Source of the DNA: Acorus gramineus
Lineage: Eukaryota > Streptophyta > Magnoliopsida > Acorales > Acoraceae
Reading direction: 5' to 3'
Assembly: GCA_030737835.1 (NCBI GenBank)
Contig: JAUJYN010000013.1
Coordinates: forward strand, 124,001-188,000
DNA length: 64,000 nt
Made by a program: the position numbers and the translations under genes
Shown: positions 1-12,928 of the stretch, one piece after another
Numbering within the stretch: position 1 is the stretch's first letter
Layout: every line of letters starts with the position of its first letter
Notes under the pieces: model-generated
Told to the model about the DNA's origin: nothing
Database searches by the model: none
What the model saw: only the letters and a program-made list of their open reading frames with translations

Positions 1-3000
1 GTATATATGATATCAGTAAACAGGAGTTCAATAACATACTCACACAACAACTAAAATGACAACATAGACAACAAAAGCAGGGCTGACATGATATATACAC
101 CAAAAGCGGAAGCTAAAAGACTGAATCTGTAATTCAAAGACATATTACAGACTCGATACATAATCAACTGTCCTGTGAGAGCCAATATATACAAAGACAT
201 CCAAATAATATACAAACGCGTGCCCAAGCACGGAATATAATACATACAAGCAAAAGGGATGCTGATAGCCTCTGATACTCGCGGGACGTGGCGCTACTCC
301 GCTACTGATGAAGTCCCTCGGGGAGCTCTTCCTCCAGATCCGACTCAGATGACACTGGAGAAAAATATTATGCGAGGAGTGAGCCACACGCTCAGTGAAC
401 AGCACAACCCATGCAACACAGTTATATTAACCACAACCAGATATTATTAACCCACAATCACATTATTAAAAGCCACAAAATGGCAACAGCTATACAGTCC
501 AGTGGGTCGCTATCGCCAACCCACTACACCCTCACCCTCACCCCTCAATAGGTGACATAGGATATTGGGACTAACTACACAAATCCAGCGGGTCGCTATC
601 GCCAACCCACTACACCCTCACCCTCACCCCTCAATAGGTGACAAAGGATATTGGGACTTACAATCCAGTGGGTCGCTACATCGCCGGCCCACCGCACCCT
701 CACCCTCACCCCTCAATAGGTGACATAGGATATTGGGACTGACTAGGCTGATGGTCGCCCTTGGTCCACCGATAGTCTCTCCCCACTCCGTAGGCCGTTC
801 GACCACTCCCACATTCAGCACAGTCCGTCCCAAATCAGGAGGTGCCTACTGATGGGAGCCCCTTCACGGGACAGCCTTTCTAACGCCGGGGCAGTCTCTA
901 AAGGATCCAACGAAGGGAACAGAACAGCCTATCCATACGCATATGATCCGCTCGGATCCGCTGACAACACATCACAATAACTCTAATGTCATGAATTCTT
1001 CAGAATTCCTCCAGGGCGCATAACCAAGATGCGGGGAACATGAATAATAATAATAATAGCAGGGTGACAATATTATTGGGAAAAGAAACCTTGGGAGGGC
1101 AGCGTGAGGTCCCGATATAGGACATCCCGACAACCAAACAAGGAACACGGAGTACCCTAGCCCGGGTCTCAATGTTGACTTCGCAAGGCCCCTCCCTATA
1201 ATATTATCTAAGGCATGCAATTAAACATAAGCTAGCATTTAATTTAATAAAATAAACTAGTAGGACGCATGCATAGGCCGAGGCTTCCTAGCATGAGAAC
1301 AGGGTGACATGATGCATGGCTCTTACACATATCCTAACATACAAAGTCTAGGGTAGCATGCATACTACATTTTAATCATGCTTGCATGGATTACACATTA
1401 CAACAGGTTAATATAAATCCATGGTGCCCCAGGGGAGGGCAATACACTCCCAAGTGAGTAGTACGCCTCCCTACTGGGTTGGATTGTCCCACTCATCGAT
1501 GGTCGCGTCGTCGCGCGATCGTCCGTCAAGATCTGCAAAATAGGGTGATCAATTTGATGAGTAAAATACACAAATAAATCCAAAAATACATTAAAAATAC
1601 ACAACACTCGGACAAGCGTACATACGGCCTGTACGCACGCGAGCCCGAGCATCCCGACTCACTCACGAACCCTCGGGCAGCCGCACGCACGGCCACCCGC
1701 CCCGAGCGCACAGCCGAGCCCCGGCCCGCACCCCCAGGCGCCCTGCCGAGCCCAGCCTGCACGCCCGGACACCCTGCCGAGACCTCCCGAGTCCACCGCG
1801 CGCTCACTGCACCCCAGCGCAGCAACCCGCGCGCACACCCGCACACCCTGCGCCCCATCGCCTCGCCCTGCGCGCACCCCGCGCGCACCGCCCTCTCGCA
1901 TCACCCGCTCGCACCACCCGCTCATCCAACCCCGGGTGCACCCGCGCGCACTGTGCCCCAGCGCAGCGCCCCGCACGTGCACCCGCCCGACGCCGTGCGC
2001 GCAGCACCCGCACGCAGCCCCGCGCGCACGCTCCCGCACGGTGCCTCGCGCAGCGCCCCGCGCGCACGCCCCTGCACGGCGCCCAGCGCGCAGCACCCTA
2101 ACGCCCAGTGCCCGGCGCCCATCACCCAGCGCCCAGCACAGCGCCCAGCCTGCGCTGCCTGCACTGCCCTGCCTGCCAGCCTAGCCGGGACAACCTGCCT
2201 GCCCGAGCCACTCAACCACCCTACCCGAGCCACTCTACCACCCCTCTCCGGCCACCAATGGCCTCCAACAGCCACCAACCACCACCCACAGCCACCAGCA
2301 CCCAAAACACCACCTAAACAAGCATCTAAACATGGAAAAGAAGGGAAAGAAGGCTTACCCTAGGAGAGGAAAGGAAGGGAAGGAAACCGGGGGCTCTTCG
2401 GGCACTGAAACACTTCCCCGAAACCCTCCACCACCAAGAACTCCTTCCACCCTCAAAGGGGCTGAAATCAGAGGAGAAAAGAGGGGGTTAGAGGGGGCCA
2501 AACTTGTCGGAACTCGAATCCGAGACCACCGGTGGATAGATCGGGATGAGATCTAACCTTTCTATGCTTTGAGTTCTTGATTCTAACCTCTCTAGCTAGG
2601 TCAAAATCAAGAAAAAGAGAGAGGGGGAGAGAGAAATCAAGTGGAGAAGAAGATGAATAGTGGGGGGCTAATTTTTAGCTCACTTATATATATAATCCTC
2701 TCACTTAGATTAGGCTAAGAAAGGATTAGTGAGGGTTTAAGTGAGATTTGACTTAGGTCAACTCAACCACAAATAAAAACAAAAGGGGTTGACCAAGTCT
2801 ATGGGCCCACTTGACCAAGTCAACTCTCCCAATAACTTCTCGCTCGATCAAAACCCGGATACTCCCCGTAACTGTGAAATTCTGAAACGTTACCGGAATT
2901 TGACGAAATTTTTGTGAGCGGCTTGGAATGGCACCAGGACACATAATATGCAGTTAGATTTTCAATCGGAGCCCTCAATCTCAAGGTGATAGCTAAAAGC

Positions 3001-3099
3001 CCAAAATTTTAGCGGTTCCGATCAAAAAATGAAAAAACCGAAAAACTACCAAAATGTCCCAACGGTTACCAGAAGGTTAAAAGTGACACATATATAACA
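1..3099 (-). mobile_element. Tekay-type LTR (LTR-A), cut by the window edge
   Basis: This is a minus-strand LTR of the Tekay/Del chromovirus family found several times in the window. By comparison with the other copies, the first 40 bases (TGTCACGCCCC side) lie outside. It ends at ACACATATATAACA, the terminus shared by every copy. In order it shows the triplicated minisatellite (498-740), the GAATTCTTCAGAATTC segment near 990, a CpG-dense tract at about 1620-2200 and the conserved LTR-end block at about 2840-3080. The next bases resume in the middle of another LTR-A, so this copy lies inside that one. No internal region is visible, so it may be a solo LTR or one end of an element extending leftwards. 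Confidence 0.85.
498..740. repeat. Three tandem copies of an about 80-bp LTR minisatellite
   Basis: Three head-to-tail units each run from CCAGTGGGTCGCTA through CCCTCACCCTCACCCCTC to GATATTGGGACT. Each unit contains an imperfect inverted repeat (GTGGGTCG and CGACCCAC arms, best seen in other copies). Other LTR-A copies carry one or two units at the same place. Confidence 0.85.
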
Positions 3100-5326
3100 C
3101 CGATAGTCTCTCCTCCACTTCGTAGGCCGCCTGGTCTACTCCCACAATTCAGCACAGTCCGAATCCAAATCAGGAGGTACCTACTGATGGGAGCCCTCTG
3201 ACGGGACGACCTTTCTAACGCTGGGGCAGTCTCTACACGGATCCAACAAAGGGCACAGAAACAGCCTATCCATACGCATACGATCCACTCGGATCCGTCG
3301 ACAACGCATCTCAACAACTCTAATGTCATGAATTCTTCAGAATTCCTCTAGGGCACATAACCAAGATGCGGGGAGCATATATAATAATGAGGTTATAATA
3401 TTATTGGGAAAAGAAACCTTGGGAGGGCACCATGAGGTCCCGATATAAGACATCCCGACAACCAAACAAGAAAGACGGAGTACACTAGCCCAGGTCTCAA
3501 TGTTGACCTCGCAAGGCCCCTTATAATATTATCTAAGGCATGCTAATAAACATATGCTCGCATTTGATTTAAGTAATTTAAACTAAATGGGAACATGCAT
3601 AGGTCGAGGCTTCCTAGCATGATAACAAGGTGTCAGGATGCATGGCTCTTACACATATCCTAAGGGTGCAAGTCCCTAACATACAAGGCTAGGGTGGCAT
3701 GCATACTACATACTAATCATGCTTGCATAGATTACATATTATACAAGTTAATATTAAACTATGGTGCCCCAGGGGAGGACGGTACACGCCCAAGTGCATA
3801 TAGCGCCTCCCTACTGGGTTGGGTTGTCCCACTCACCAATATCCGGGTCGTCGCGCGACCGTCCGTCAAGATCTGCAAGATAGGGAAATCAACTCGGTGA
3901 GTAAAATACACAATTACACACAAAAATACACTAAAATACCCAACACTCGGACAAGCGTACATACGGCCCGTACGCACGCGAGTCCGAGCACCCCGACTCA
4001 CCCGAACCCCCGGGCAGCCGTACGCACGGCCACCCGACCCAGGCGCACAGCCGCGCCCCAGCCCGCGCGCCCAGACGCACTGCCGAGCCCCCCCGGTGCA
4101 CCGCGGGCTCACTGCGCCCCAGCGCAGCAACTCGCGCGCACCACCAGCTTGCCTCACCGTGCGCGCACAGTACGCACTGCGCCTCTGCGCAGCGCTCCGC
4201 GGGCACGCCCCAGCACGGCGCACTGCGCGCAGCACCCGCACGCGGCCCCGCGCGCACAGCACGCACTGCGCCTCTGCGCAGCGCTCCGCGCGCATGCCCT
4301 CGCACGGCGCCCAGCGCGCAGCACCCGCACACCACCCACGTACTGCGCCCCCTGCGCAGCACCCGCGCGCACGCGCGCGTGCCCTGCCAGCCTGCTCTGC
4401 CCGCCCTGCCTGTGCTGCCTGCGCTGCCAGCCTACCCGAGACAACCCTACCACCTCCCCGACGGCCACCAATGGCGACCAACAGCCATGCATACCCCAAA
4501 AACACTTCCTAACATACATCTAAACAAGAAATGGAAGGAAAGAAAGCTTACCCTAGGAGAGGAAGAGAAGGGGAGGAAGAACGGGTGCTCTTCGCGCACC
4601 GAAACACCACCTCCAAGGCCACCACCACCAAGCCTCCACTCAGCCAAAGCAAGGCTGAAAACAGAGGAGAAAAGAGGGCAAGAGAAGGGGTCACACATAT
4701 GGGAACTCGAATCCGAGATCACCGGAAGGTAGATCGGGTTCTTACCTATCCTTTCTCTTCTTAGGGTTTTTGGTTTCAAGACCTCCTACTAGATCATATG
4801 GGGGTTTTAAAGAGAGGGAGAGAGAGAGAAATTTTGGAGAAGATGATGAATAGTGGGGGGGTTTGAAGTCGTGGGATTTGTTTATACTCACACCCACACC
4901 ACACACACTCACACCACTCACTTAGGGCTAATTAATTAGGTTTAGGCTAGGATTAGTGAGGTTTAAGTGCACTTTGACTTGGGTCAACCCATCCACACTA
5001 GAAAACAAAGGGGGTTGACCAAGTCATGGGCCCACATTTGACCAAGTCAAGTCTCCCAATGACTTCTTGCTCGGTCAAAACCCGGATACGCTTCGGAACT
5101 GCGAAATTCTGAAACGTTACCGGAATTCGATGAAATTTTCGTGAGTGGCTTGGAATGGCACCAGGACACATAATATGCAGTTAGATTTTCAATCGGAGTC
5201 CTCAAACTCAGGATGATAGCTAACAGTCCAAAATTTTAGCGGTTCCGATCGAAAAATGAAAAAACTGAAAAACTGCCAGAATGTTCCAATGGTTACCAGA
5301 AGGCAAAAAGTGACACATATATAACA
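3100..5326 (-). mobile_element. Tekay-type LTR-A, second copy, right part
   Basis: The sequence begins abruptly at CCGATAGTCTCTCC, an internal LTR-A position, and runs through the EcoRI-like segment (about 3330), the CpG-dense tract (about 3960-4440) and the conserved end block to ACACATATATAACA at 5326. The missing left part should lie just left of the window, beyond the copy at 1-3099 that interrupts it. It abuts the leader of the Athila element, so it probably inserted into or next to that element. Target duplications cannot be checked because the left edge is outside. Confidence 0.8.
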
Positions 5327-5638
5327 CCATTAACCATTTAATGATGTCTAGGAAAGTGGTTTCATAAGGTTTCTACCTTAAAAGACATGGTTACTTAATT
5401 GAGGAACACGTGAAAGCGTGGAAGACCCCCCACTAATCCTTTACACTTTCCTGGTTGTTGAGTGGTTGATCGTTAATTGGCAAGCTTGAGGCATATCTTG
5501 GAACAGTTAGGAGCTGTCCTTTAAGGAGGAACATCCTCAACAACTAGATCTTTTAAAAATCATCCTCCCTCACTTAACAAGATAAATCTTAATCTGTTGG
5601 TTGTGAAAGTATATTCTTGATTTGGGATATTTTGATTT
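5327..5638 (+). other. Untranslated leader of the Athila element
   Basis: AT-rich sequence between the end of the LTR-A copy and the first Athila gag codon. No gene, tRNA or clear primer binding site is visible. It reads as the remaining part of the element's 5' untranslated region. Confidence 0.5.
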
Positions 5639-7320
5639 ATGAGCATTTGGTCTAGGGATTCTAAAAACCGATTGATTCGTACCGATTCAACCATCACCAT
5701 GGATAACACAGTAGCTGTTATTCCAAAGACCTTGAAGGATTACATGTATCCATCTAGAACTATGCAACCCTCATGCATTGTGTTACCAACAACCAATGCT
5801 AACAACTTTGAGATCAAGCCTGGGATGATTAATATGCTCCCAAAATTTGATGGATCTGAGGATCCATATCTTTTCATTAGGGAATTTGAGGAAGTTTGTT
5901 CCACTCTAAAACTTCATGATTCCATCCGGTTGAGGTTAATCAACTTCTCCCTCAAAGATAATGCTAAAAAGTGGTTGTATGCTCTACCCGCAAATTCTAT
6001 CACCACTTGGGATCAATTAGTTATGATATTTTTGAAGAAGTTCTTTCCTAATCATAAAACTGCTAAGATTCGCATGAATATAAATCAATTCATTCAAAAG
6101 GATGGAGAATCTTTATGGAGATATTTAGAGAGATTTCAAGGACTTGCTGTTGCAATGTCCTCATCATGGATTTGAGGTTTGGAGATTAGTGCAAATTTTA
6201 TATGAAGGTTTGAATTACACCACAAGGACTATGGTTGAATCAATGTGTAGTGGTGAATTTACCAATAAAAATGAAACTGAAGCATGTGCATTTCTGGAAG
6301 AAGTAGCTAAAAAATCCACACAATGGGAGACAACTAGAGAGCCTGAGAAACTCATGCCTTCTAAGGGAGAGGTATTCATTCCATTGATAGTAGCTTTGAG
6401 TCTGAAGCCAAGTTTGCATCTCTCATTCGTAGAATAGAGGCCCTAGAGATGAAACCAAATCATGATTCTGTTAATCAAGTCTCCACCTCCAACCCTACTA
6501 TTGTCTGCATTTTATGTAAATCTTCAAATCACCTAGCGGAAGACTGTCCTTCCCTGTCATCCCACAAGGAAAGTTGGGCCGAACATGCCAATAGCTTACA
6601 ATGGAGGAAAAATGACCCATATGCTCAAACTTATAATCCTGGATGGAGGAATCATCCAAATCTATCGTGGACTCAAGGCCCACACCAGGGAGGCCAACAT
6701 GGATCTCTTCAAGCTCCCATGTATCCTAGACCAAACACAGGATCCATTCCTACTCCATTTCCTCCACCTGGGTTTCAAACAGAAAATGAGAAGAAGTTCT
6801 CTTCCTTTGAGAAAGGATTAGATGTTCTTATGAAGTCCACTCAAAATCTAACTCAATCATCCTCCCAGATGTCTGCCACTTTGAATCAATTTATGCAATC
6901 TACAGGGCAAATCCTTCAATCCACCACACATGCAATCTCCCGTCTCGAGATTCAAGTTGGTCAATTGGCCACCACCATGAGTGAGAGAGAGAAAGGAAAA
7001 TTTCCTAGTCAACCTGAGCCTAACCCTAGAGGACCCATTCTTCAAGGACAAATCCAAGATTCTTCTAGTAACCAGTCCAACCAGGTTAATGCAATCACTA
7101 CTCTTAGGTCTGGTAGACAAGTGGACAACAAGGTTATTATGCCTAATAATGATGTTGAAGATGATAAGGACAAGCCCAAATTTATTCATGAGGACCAAGA
7201 TTCTGAACCCATCCCTCCTGGCCCATCCATCCCAGAGAAAGCAAAGCCCAATGATTCTCCTGAGAGAATTTATGTTCCCCCATATCCTCAGCGATTAGGT
7301 TCAACTAAGAAATCTACCTA
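5639..7320 (+). pseudogene. gag: Athila gag region (broken)
   Basis: Gag forms the virus-like particle and binds the element's RNA. The N-terminal half has the typical Athila capsid pattern: an FEIKPGMINMLPKFDG-type segment, then SEDPYLFIREFEE, then RLRLINFSLKDNAKKWLYALP, then ITTWDQLVMIFLKKFFP and the GESLWRYLERF block at the end. A CCHC zinc knuckle (CILCKSSNHLAEDC) lies at 6506-6547. A Pro/Gln/Ser-rich linker follows, ending in the ERIYVPPYPQRL segment that precedes protease in this lineage. The region is broken in about one or two places. The match to Athila rests on recognisable family blocks, not a database search. Confidence 0.85.
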
Positions 7321-7562
7321 GCTAGATAAAATTTTAGAGGTGTTTAAGCAAGTTCGTGCGAACATCCCGCTCCTAGATGCTGCTAAATTTTTGAAGGACT
7401 TATGCACTCAAAAGAGGACCAACAATGTACCCAAGAAATCTTTCCTAGCATCCCATGTAAGCTCCATTCTTTCATGAGAAACTCGAATCAAGTATAAGGA
7501 TCCAGATTGTCCCACCATTTCATGTGTGATTGGAGACACTTGTATTGATCGAGCTCTACTAG
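7321..7562 (+). pseudogene. Athila gag-protease boundary (broken)
   Basis: Continues directly from gag with the Athila-typical stretch around FKQVRANIPLLDAAKFLKDL and a CVIGDTCIDRALL-like protease lead-in. It stops at 7562 where the solo LTR-C begins. The same protease region continues at 22192, as the ACTAG duplication on both sides shows. Confidence 0.75.
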
Positions 7563-8598
7563 TGTAACGCCTCGCATTAACCTAACCGTTTATCGGACGG
7601 TAAATGCGTCGCTACTAAATTTAATCTAAATACAAGACCAAAATTTGTAGCTTTTTTTTTACGATAACAATATAATAAAACAGATGATAATAAATATAAA
7701 TAATATCCAATGTTTTTAAATCACCAATGGTCTTACAAAATATCAGAGTTTTGCAGAAACAAGATACTAAAAGGAAATACACAATAAACCACCCCTGTGG
7801 GAGCCATCTAAACTGAACAAACCCAAATAGTCGATCGTGACTATAATTCACATTTGAACCACTACTTTGAAGATATTCATGAAAGATGCGAAAAGCCCAA
7901 ACTTCAATTTGATCCTCAAAATATGCGATACCTAGTTATGAAACAACCAGCCCATATCAAAAAGGGTGAGCAATTAACTCAGTGAATAAGCCCATTGACA
8001 AATTACTTCACGTGACAGTTATATATAAAAATAAGTTATATAAAAATCAAAATTTCTTTTAATAAATTTTTTATTTTATTAAATCGATTTAAAATCATGA
8101 ACTTAAAAAAAACATTTTAATGCAAGCACATGGCTCAATCCTTGGCCCACACAAGAGAAAGCATGAGGGTTAAATGATACAATCATATCTATATATAAAA
8201 TAAAGTTATATTAAAAACAAGAATTTCCTTTAATAAATCAATATAAATTCATGAGTTTAAAAAAATAAATATTTTAAAGCAATCATGTGGCCCAATCCTT
8301 GGCCCATGCACGTTGTAGAAATCATGAGGTTTAAATGATATAACTGGGTCGGGTTCTGAATTGGCAGAACCGTTTCCTCAAAATAGGTGTGCCAAGCCCC
8401 AAGCGACTAAATCGCTCAAAAAGCTCCCTCGAGGAGACGTCGGATCTAGAAGACGCTGATGGGTCGCCGCTGCCATCACTACGAGAACACTAGCACAGGA
8501 TGCCCCGATTGCTGCAAACTCCAAACAAAGGAATCCACCGGTACAAGGAATGCTTTACCACACCCCTCACCGATCTTAGGACTCTTCGAGTTCTAGAC

Positions 8599-11454
8599 TG
8601 CCACGCCCCAGGGCGGTCGTCCCCGGGACGCGGCAAGTGTATATATGATATCAGCAGTCTAAACAGGAGGTCAATAATATACCCTAAACAACATCAACAA
8701 TGACAACACAGACAACAATGAGGCTGACATGATATATACACAAATAGCGGAAGCTAAAAGACTGAATCTGTAATTCAAAGACATATTACAGACTCGATAC
8801 ATAATCAACTGTCCTGTGAGAGCCAATATATACAACGACATCCAAATATAATACAAACGTGTGCCCAAGCACAGAATACAATACATACAATAAAAAAGGG
8901 ATGCTGATAGCCTCTAACACTCGCGGGAATGTGGCGCTGCTCCGCTACTTATGAAGTCCCTCGGGGAGCTCCTCCTCCAGATCCGACTCAGATAACACTA
9001 GAGAAAAATATGCGAGGGGTGAGCCACACGCTCAGTGAATAGCACAACCCATGCATCACAATTCATATTAACCACAATTAATTATTCAAAGCCTCAAAGT
9101 GGCAGGAACTACACAATCCAGTGGGTCGCTACATCGCCGACCCACCACACCCTCACCCTCACCCTCCAATAGGTGACATGGGCTATTGGGACTGACTAGG
9201 CTGTTAATCACCCTTGGTCCACCGATAGTCTCTCCTCCACTCCGTAGGCCGCCTGGTCTACTCCCACAATTCAGCACAGTCTGAACCCAAATCAGGAGGT
9301 GCCTACTGATGGGAGCCCTCTGTCAGGAAGGCCTGTCTAACACTGGGGCAGTCTCTATACGGATCCAACGAAGGGAAAAGAAACAGCCTATCCACACGTA
9401 TACGATCCACTTGGATCCGCGGTATTCCTTAACTGGAAAAAGAAACCTTGGGAGGGCACCATGAGGTCCCGATATAGGATATCCCGACAACCAAACAAGG
9501 AACACGGAGTACCCTAGCCCGGGTCTCAACGCTGACTTCGCAAGGCCCCTTAATCTAGAGAAGGGAGACTCTACTAATGTCATGAATTCTTCAGAATTCC
9601 TCTAGGGCGCATAACCAAGATGCGGGGAACATATATTATAACCACCAGGTTATAATATTTACTAAGGCATGCAAAAATACCATAAGTTCGCATTTAATTT
9701 AATAAATTAAACTAATAGGACACATGCATAGGTCGAGGCTTTCCTAGCATGAAACATGGTGTCAGGATGCATGGCTCTTACACATATCCTAAGGGTGCAA
9801 GTCCCTAACATACAAGGTCTAGGGTGGCATGCATACTACATAACAATCATGCTTGCATAGATTACATATTATACAAGTTAATATTAAACTATGGTGTCCC
9901 AAGTGCATATAGCGCCTCCCTACTGGGTTGGATTGTCCCACTCACCAATACCCGGGTCGCCGCGTGACCGTCCGTCAAGATCTGCAAGATAGGGTAATCA
10001 ACTCAGTGAGTAAAATACACAATACATATAAAAATACGCTAAAAATACCCAACCCTCGGACAAACGTACATACGGCTCGTACGCACGCGAGTCCGAGTGC
10101 CCCGACTCACTCCCGAACCCCCGGGCAGCCATACGCAAGGCCACTTGCCCCGGGCGCACGGCCGCGCCCAAGGCCGCGCGCCCAGACGCACTGCCGAGCC
10201 CCTGCCCGCACGCCCAGACACGCTGCGCGGCGCACGCACTCTCGCGCGTGCTTGCGCGCACCGCGCGTCCAGCCCCGGGTGCACCCGCGCGCACTGCTCC
10301 CCAGCGCAGCACCTCGCGCGCACACCCGCACGCACTGCGCCTTAGTGCAGCACCCCGCGCGCACAGCACACACCGCGCCTCTGAGCAGCGCTCCGCGCGC
10401 ACGCCGCCGCACGGCGCCCAGCGCGCAGCACCCGCACGGCGCCCAGCGCGCAGCACCCGCACGGGCGCGTGCCCTGCCAGCTCGCCCGACAGCGCGCCTG
10501 CCCAGCGCCTGCCAGCCTGCGCTGCCTGCTTGCGCGCACGGCCAGTGAGCCCGCACAGCCCGAGCCGACACAACCATCTCCCTCAGCCACCAACAGCCCC
10601 TCCCCAACAACTCCCAAACCACCAAGCTCCCCTAGCACACCCATAAACACCTCCTATACATGCGTCTAAGCAAGAAAGGAAAGAAAGAAAACTCACCCAA
10701 GGAGAGGAAAGGAAGGGGAGGAGATCGGGTGCTCTTCGCACACCGAAACACCACCACCAAGGCCATCACTACCAAGCCCTCTTCTCCGCCAAAGAGGGGC
10801 AGAAAACAGAGGTAAAAAGGGGCTATAAGAGGGGGTCACACTTGAGGGAACTCGAATCCGAGACCATGGATGGATAGATCGGGACAATACCTATCTTTTC
10901 TCTTCTTAGGGTTTTTGATTTCAACCACCTTAGCTAGGTCAAAACAAGGAAATAAGGAGAGGGCTTGAGTGGAGAAGAAGATGAATAGGGGAGGCTCTAA
11001 TGTGGTCGTGGGATTTATTTATGCTCACACACACACCACACACTCTCACACCCACTCACTTAGCCCTAATTAATTAGGTTTAGGCTAGGTTTAGGTGCAC
11101 TTTGACTTGGGTCAACCCATCCACACTAGAAAACAAAAGAGTTGACCAAGTCATGGACCCACATTTGACCAAGTCAAGTCTCCCAATGACTTCTCGCTTG
11201 GTCAAAACCCGGATACGATTCAGAACTACGAAATTCTGAAACGTTACCAGAATTCGATGAAATTTTTGTGAGTGGCTTGAAATGGCACCAGGACACATAA
11301 TATGCAGTTAGATTTTCAATCGGAGTCCTCAAACTCAGGATGATAGCTAAAAGTCCAAAATTTTAGCGGTTCCGATCAAAAAACGAAAAAGCTAAAAAAC
11401 TGCCAGAATGCTCCAATGGTTACCAGAAGGCTAAAAAGTGACACATATATAACA
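8599..11454 (-). mobile_element. 3' LTR (LTR-A) of the minus-strand Tekay element
   Basis: Starts TGCCACGCCCC and ends ACACATATATAACA, followed outward of the internal region by a CCCCCCTTAGG tract (the polypurine tract read on the other strand). It contains one minisatellite unit (about 9118-9190), the CpG-dense tract (about 10080-10560) and the conserved LTR-end block (about 11210-11400). In this copy and its partner the CCTTGGGAGGGCACCATG module precedes the GAATTC segment; in several other copies it follows it. Confidence 0.9.
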
Positions 11455-12928
11455 TTCTTCCCCCCTTAGGAAATTTTGTCCTCAAAATAAATACAAGAAC
11501 ATCTAAGAAGGGAAAAGATGCGGATACGCGTCACGCATGGCGTCCTCGAGCTCCCAAGTGGCCTCGGCACCGGAATGGTGCTGCCATCGCACCTTGACCA
11601 ACTGGACGGTCTTGGTGCGGAGCCTCTTCTCGCGGCAGTCCAGGATTTCGATCGGCTGCTCAACAAATGACAAGTTCAGCTCGAAGACGAGCGGCTCGAA
11701 CGGGATGACGTGAGCAGGATCGTGGACATAACGCCTCAGCTGCGAGACATGGAAGATGTCATGGGCCTGAGCCAACTGTGGGGGCAGAGCTATGCGATAG
11801 GCCACCTCCCCAACTCGCTCGAGGATGAGGAACGGCCCAATGAAACGCGGACTCAGCTTGCCCCGCACACCAAAACGGAAGATGCCCTTCATCGGGGACA
11901 CTTTCAGGAAGGCATGGTCACCAACCTCGGAGGTGAGCTCACGGCGACGATGATTGGCGTAGCTCTTCTGACGACTCTGAGCGACTCGGATACGCTCGCG
12001 AATCGTCTTGACCATCTCTGAGGTCTGGTGGATGATCTCTGGTCCCACCCACTGGCGCTCTCCGACCTCGTCCCAACACAAGGGGGACCTGTAGCTGCGG
12101 CCATAGAGCGCCTCGACCAAGATCACCTGCTTCAGCTCTGCGTCGTTAGGAATGCATACTCGGCTTCTGAACCCCAGGATCTCGTCCTCTCGAACGCTGA
12201 TCCAACAAGCGGCCTCCTCCAGAAGCCTCCAACGACGTACAGCCCTGTGGGCGGCCATGCCCAAGGGTTGCCTGCTGAGAGCATCTGCCACGACATTCGC
12301 CTTACCCGGATGGTAAGCGATGTCACAATCATAGTCCTTTAGGAACTCGACCCAACGTATCTGACGCATGTTGAGCTATGGCTAGGACTGCAAATATGTC
12401 AAGCTCTTATGATCAGTAAAGAGCTCGAACTCCTCGCCATAGACGTAATGCCTCCACATCTTCAGTGCAAAGATGATCATTGCCAACTCAAGGTCGTGGG
12501 TGGGGTAATTCTGCTCATGGGGCTTCAACTGACGCGACGCGTAAGCCACCACCTTATCGTGCTGCATCAGGACGCAACCCACACCAAACCGCGATGCATC
12601 GGAGTATACTGCGAACCCACCACTCCCAGGCGGAAGGGTAAGAACTGGGGCTGAGGTGAGCCTTCGCTTCAACTCTAGGAAGCTCTCCTCGCAAGACGGG
12701 GACCACTCGAACCGAACATCCTTCCGAGTGAGGCGGGTAAGAGGTACGGCTATCTTCGAGAAACCGTCGACAAACCTCCTGCAATAACCCGCCAAGCCCA
12801 GGAAGCTCTGAATCTCTGAGGGGTTCGACGGTCGACGCCAATTTGACACGGCGAGCGTCCTGTCCGGGTCCACAGATATTCCCTCGCCGGAAAGACCATA
12901 CGCTCCAACCAAAACTCACACTTAATCC
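11455..12928 (-). pseudogene. pol: Tekay pol remnant: RT end, RNase H, integrase tail, chromodomain
   Basis: Reading leftwards on the minus strand there is an RT end ([27 protein letters not shown]), an RNase H segment ([46 protein letters not shown]), an integrase C-terminal part ([10 protein letters not shown]) and a chromodomain-type tail (WQHHSGAEATWELEDAM) ending near 11503. These match the plus-strand Tekay copy at 38700-40899 closely. The region is broken and incomplete. In this family the chromodomain tail is thought to steer integration toward marked chromatin. Confidence 0.9.

Noticed and set aside
490-740. CRISPR-like array of repeats
   Set aside because: Units are contiguous without unique spacers and belong to an LTR minisatellite in a plant nuclear genome.
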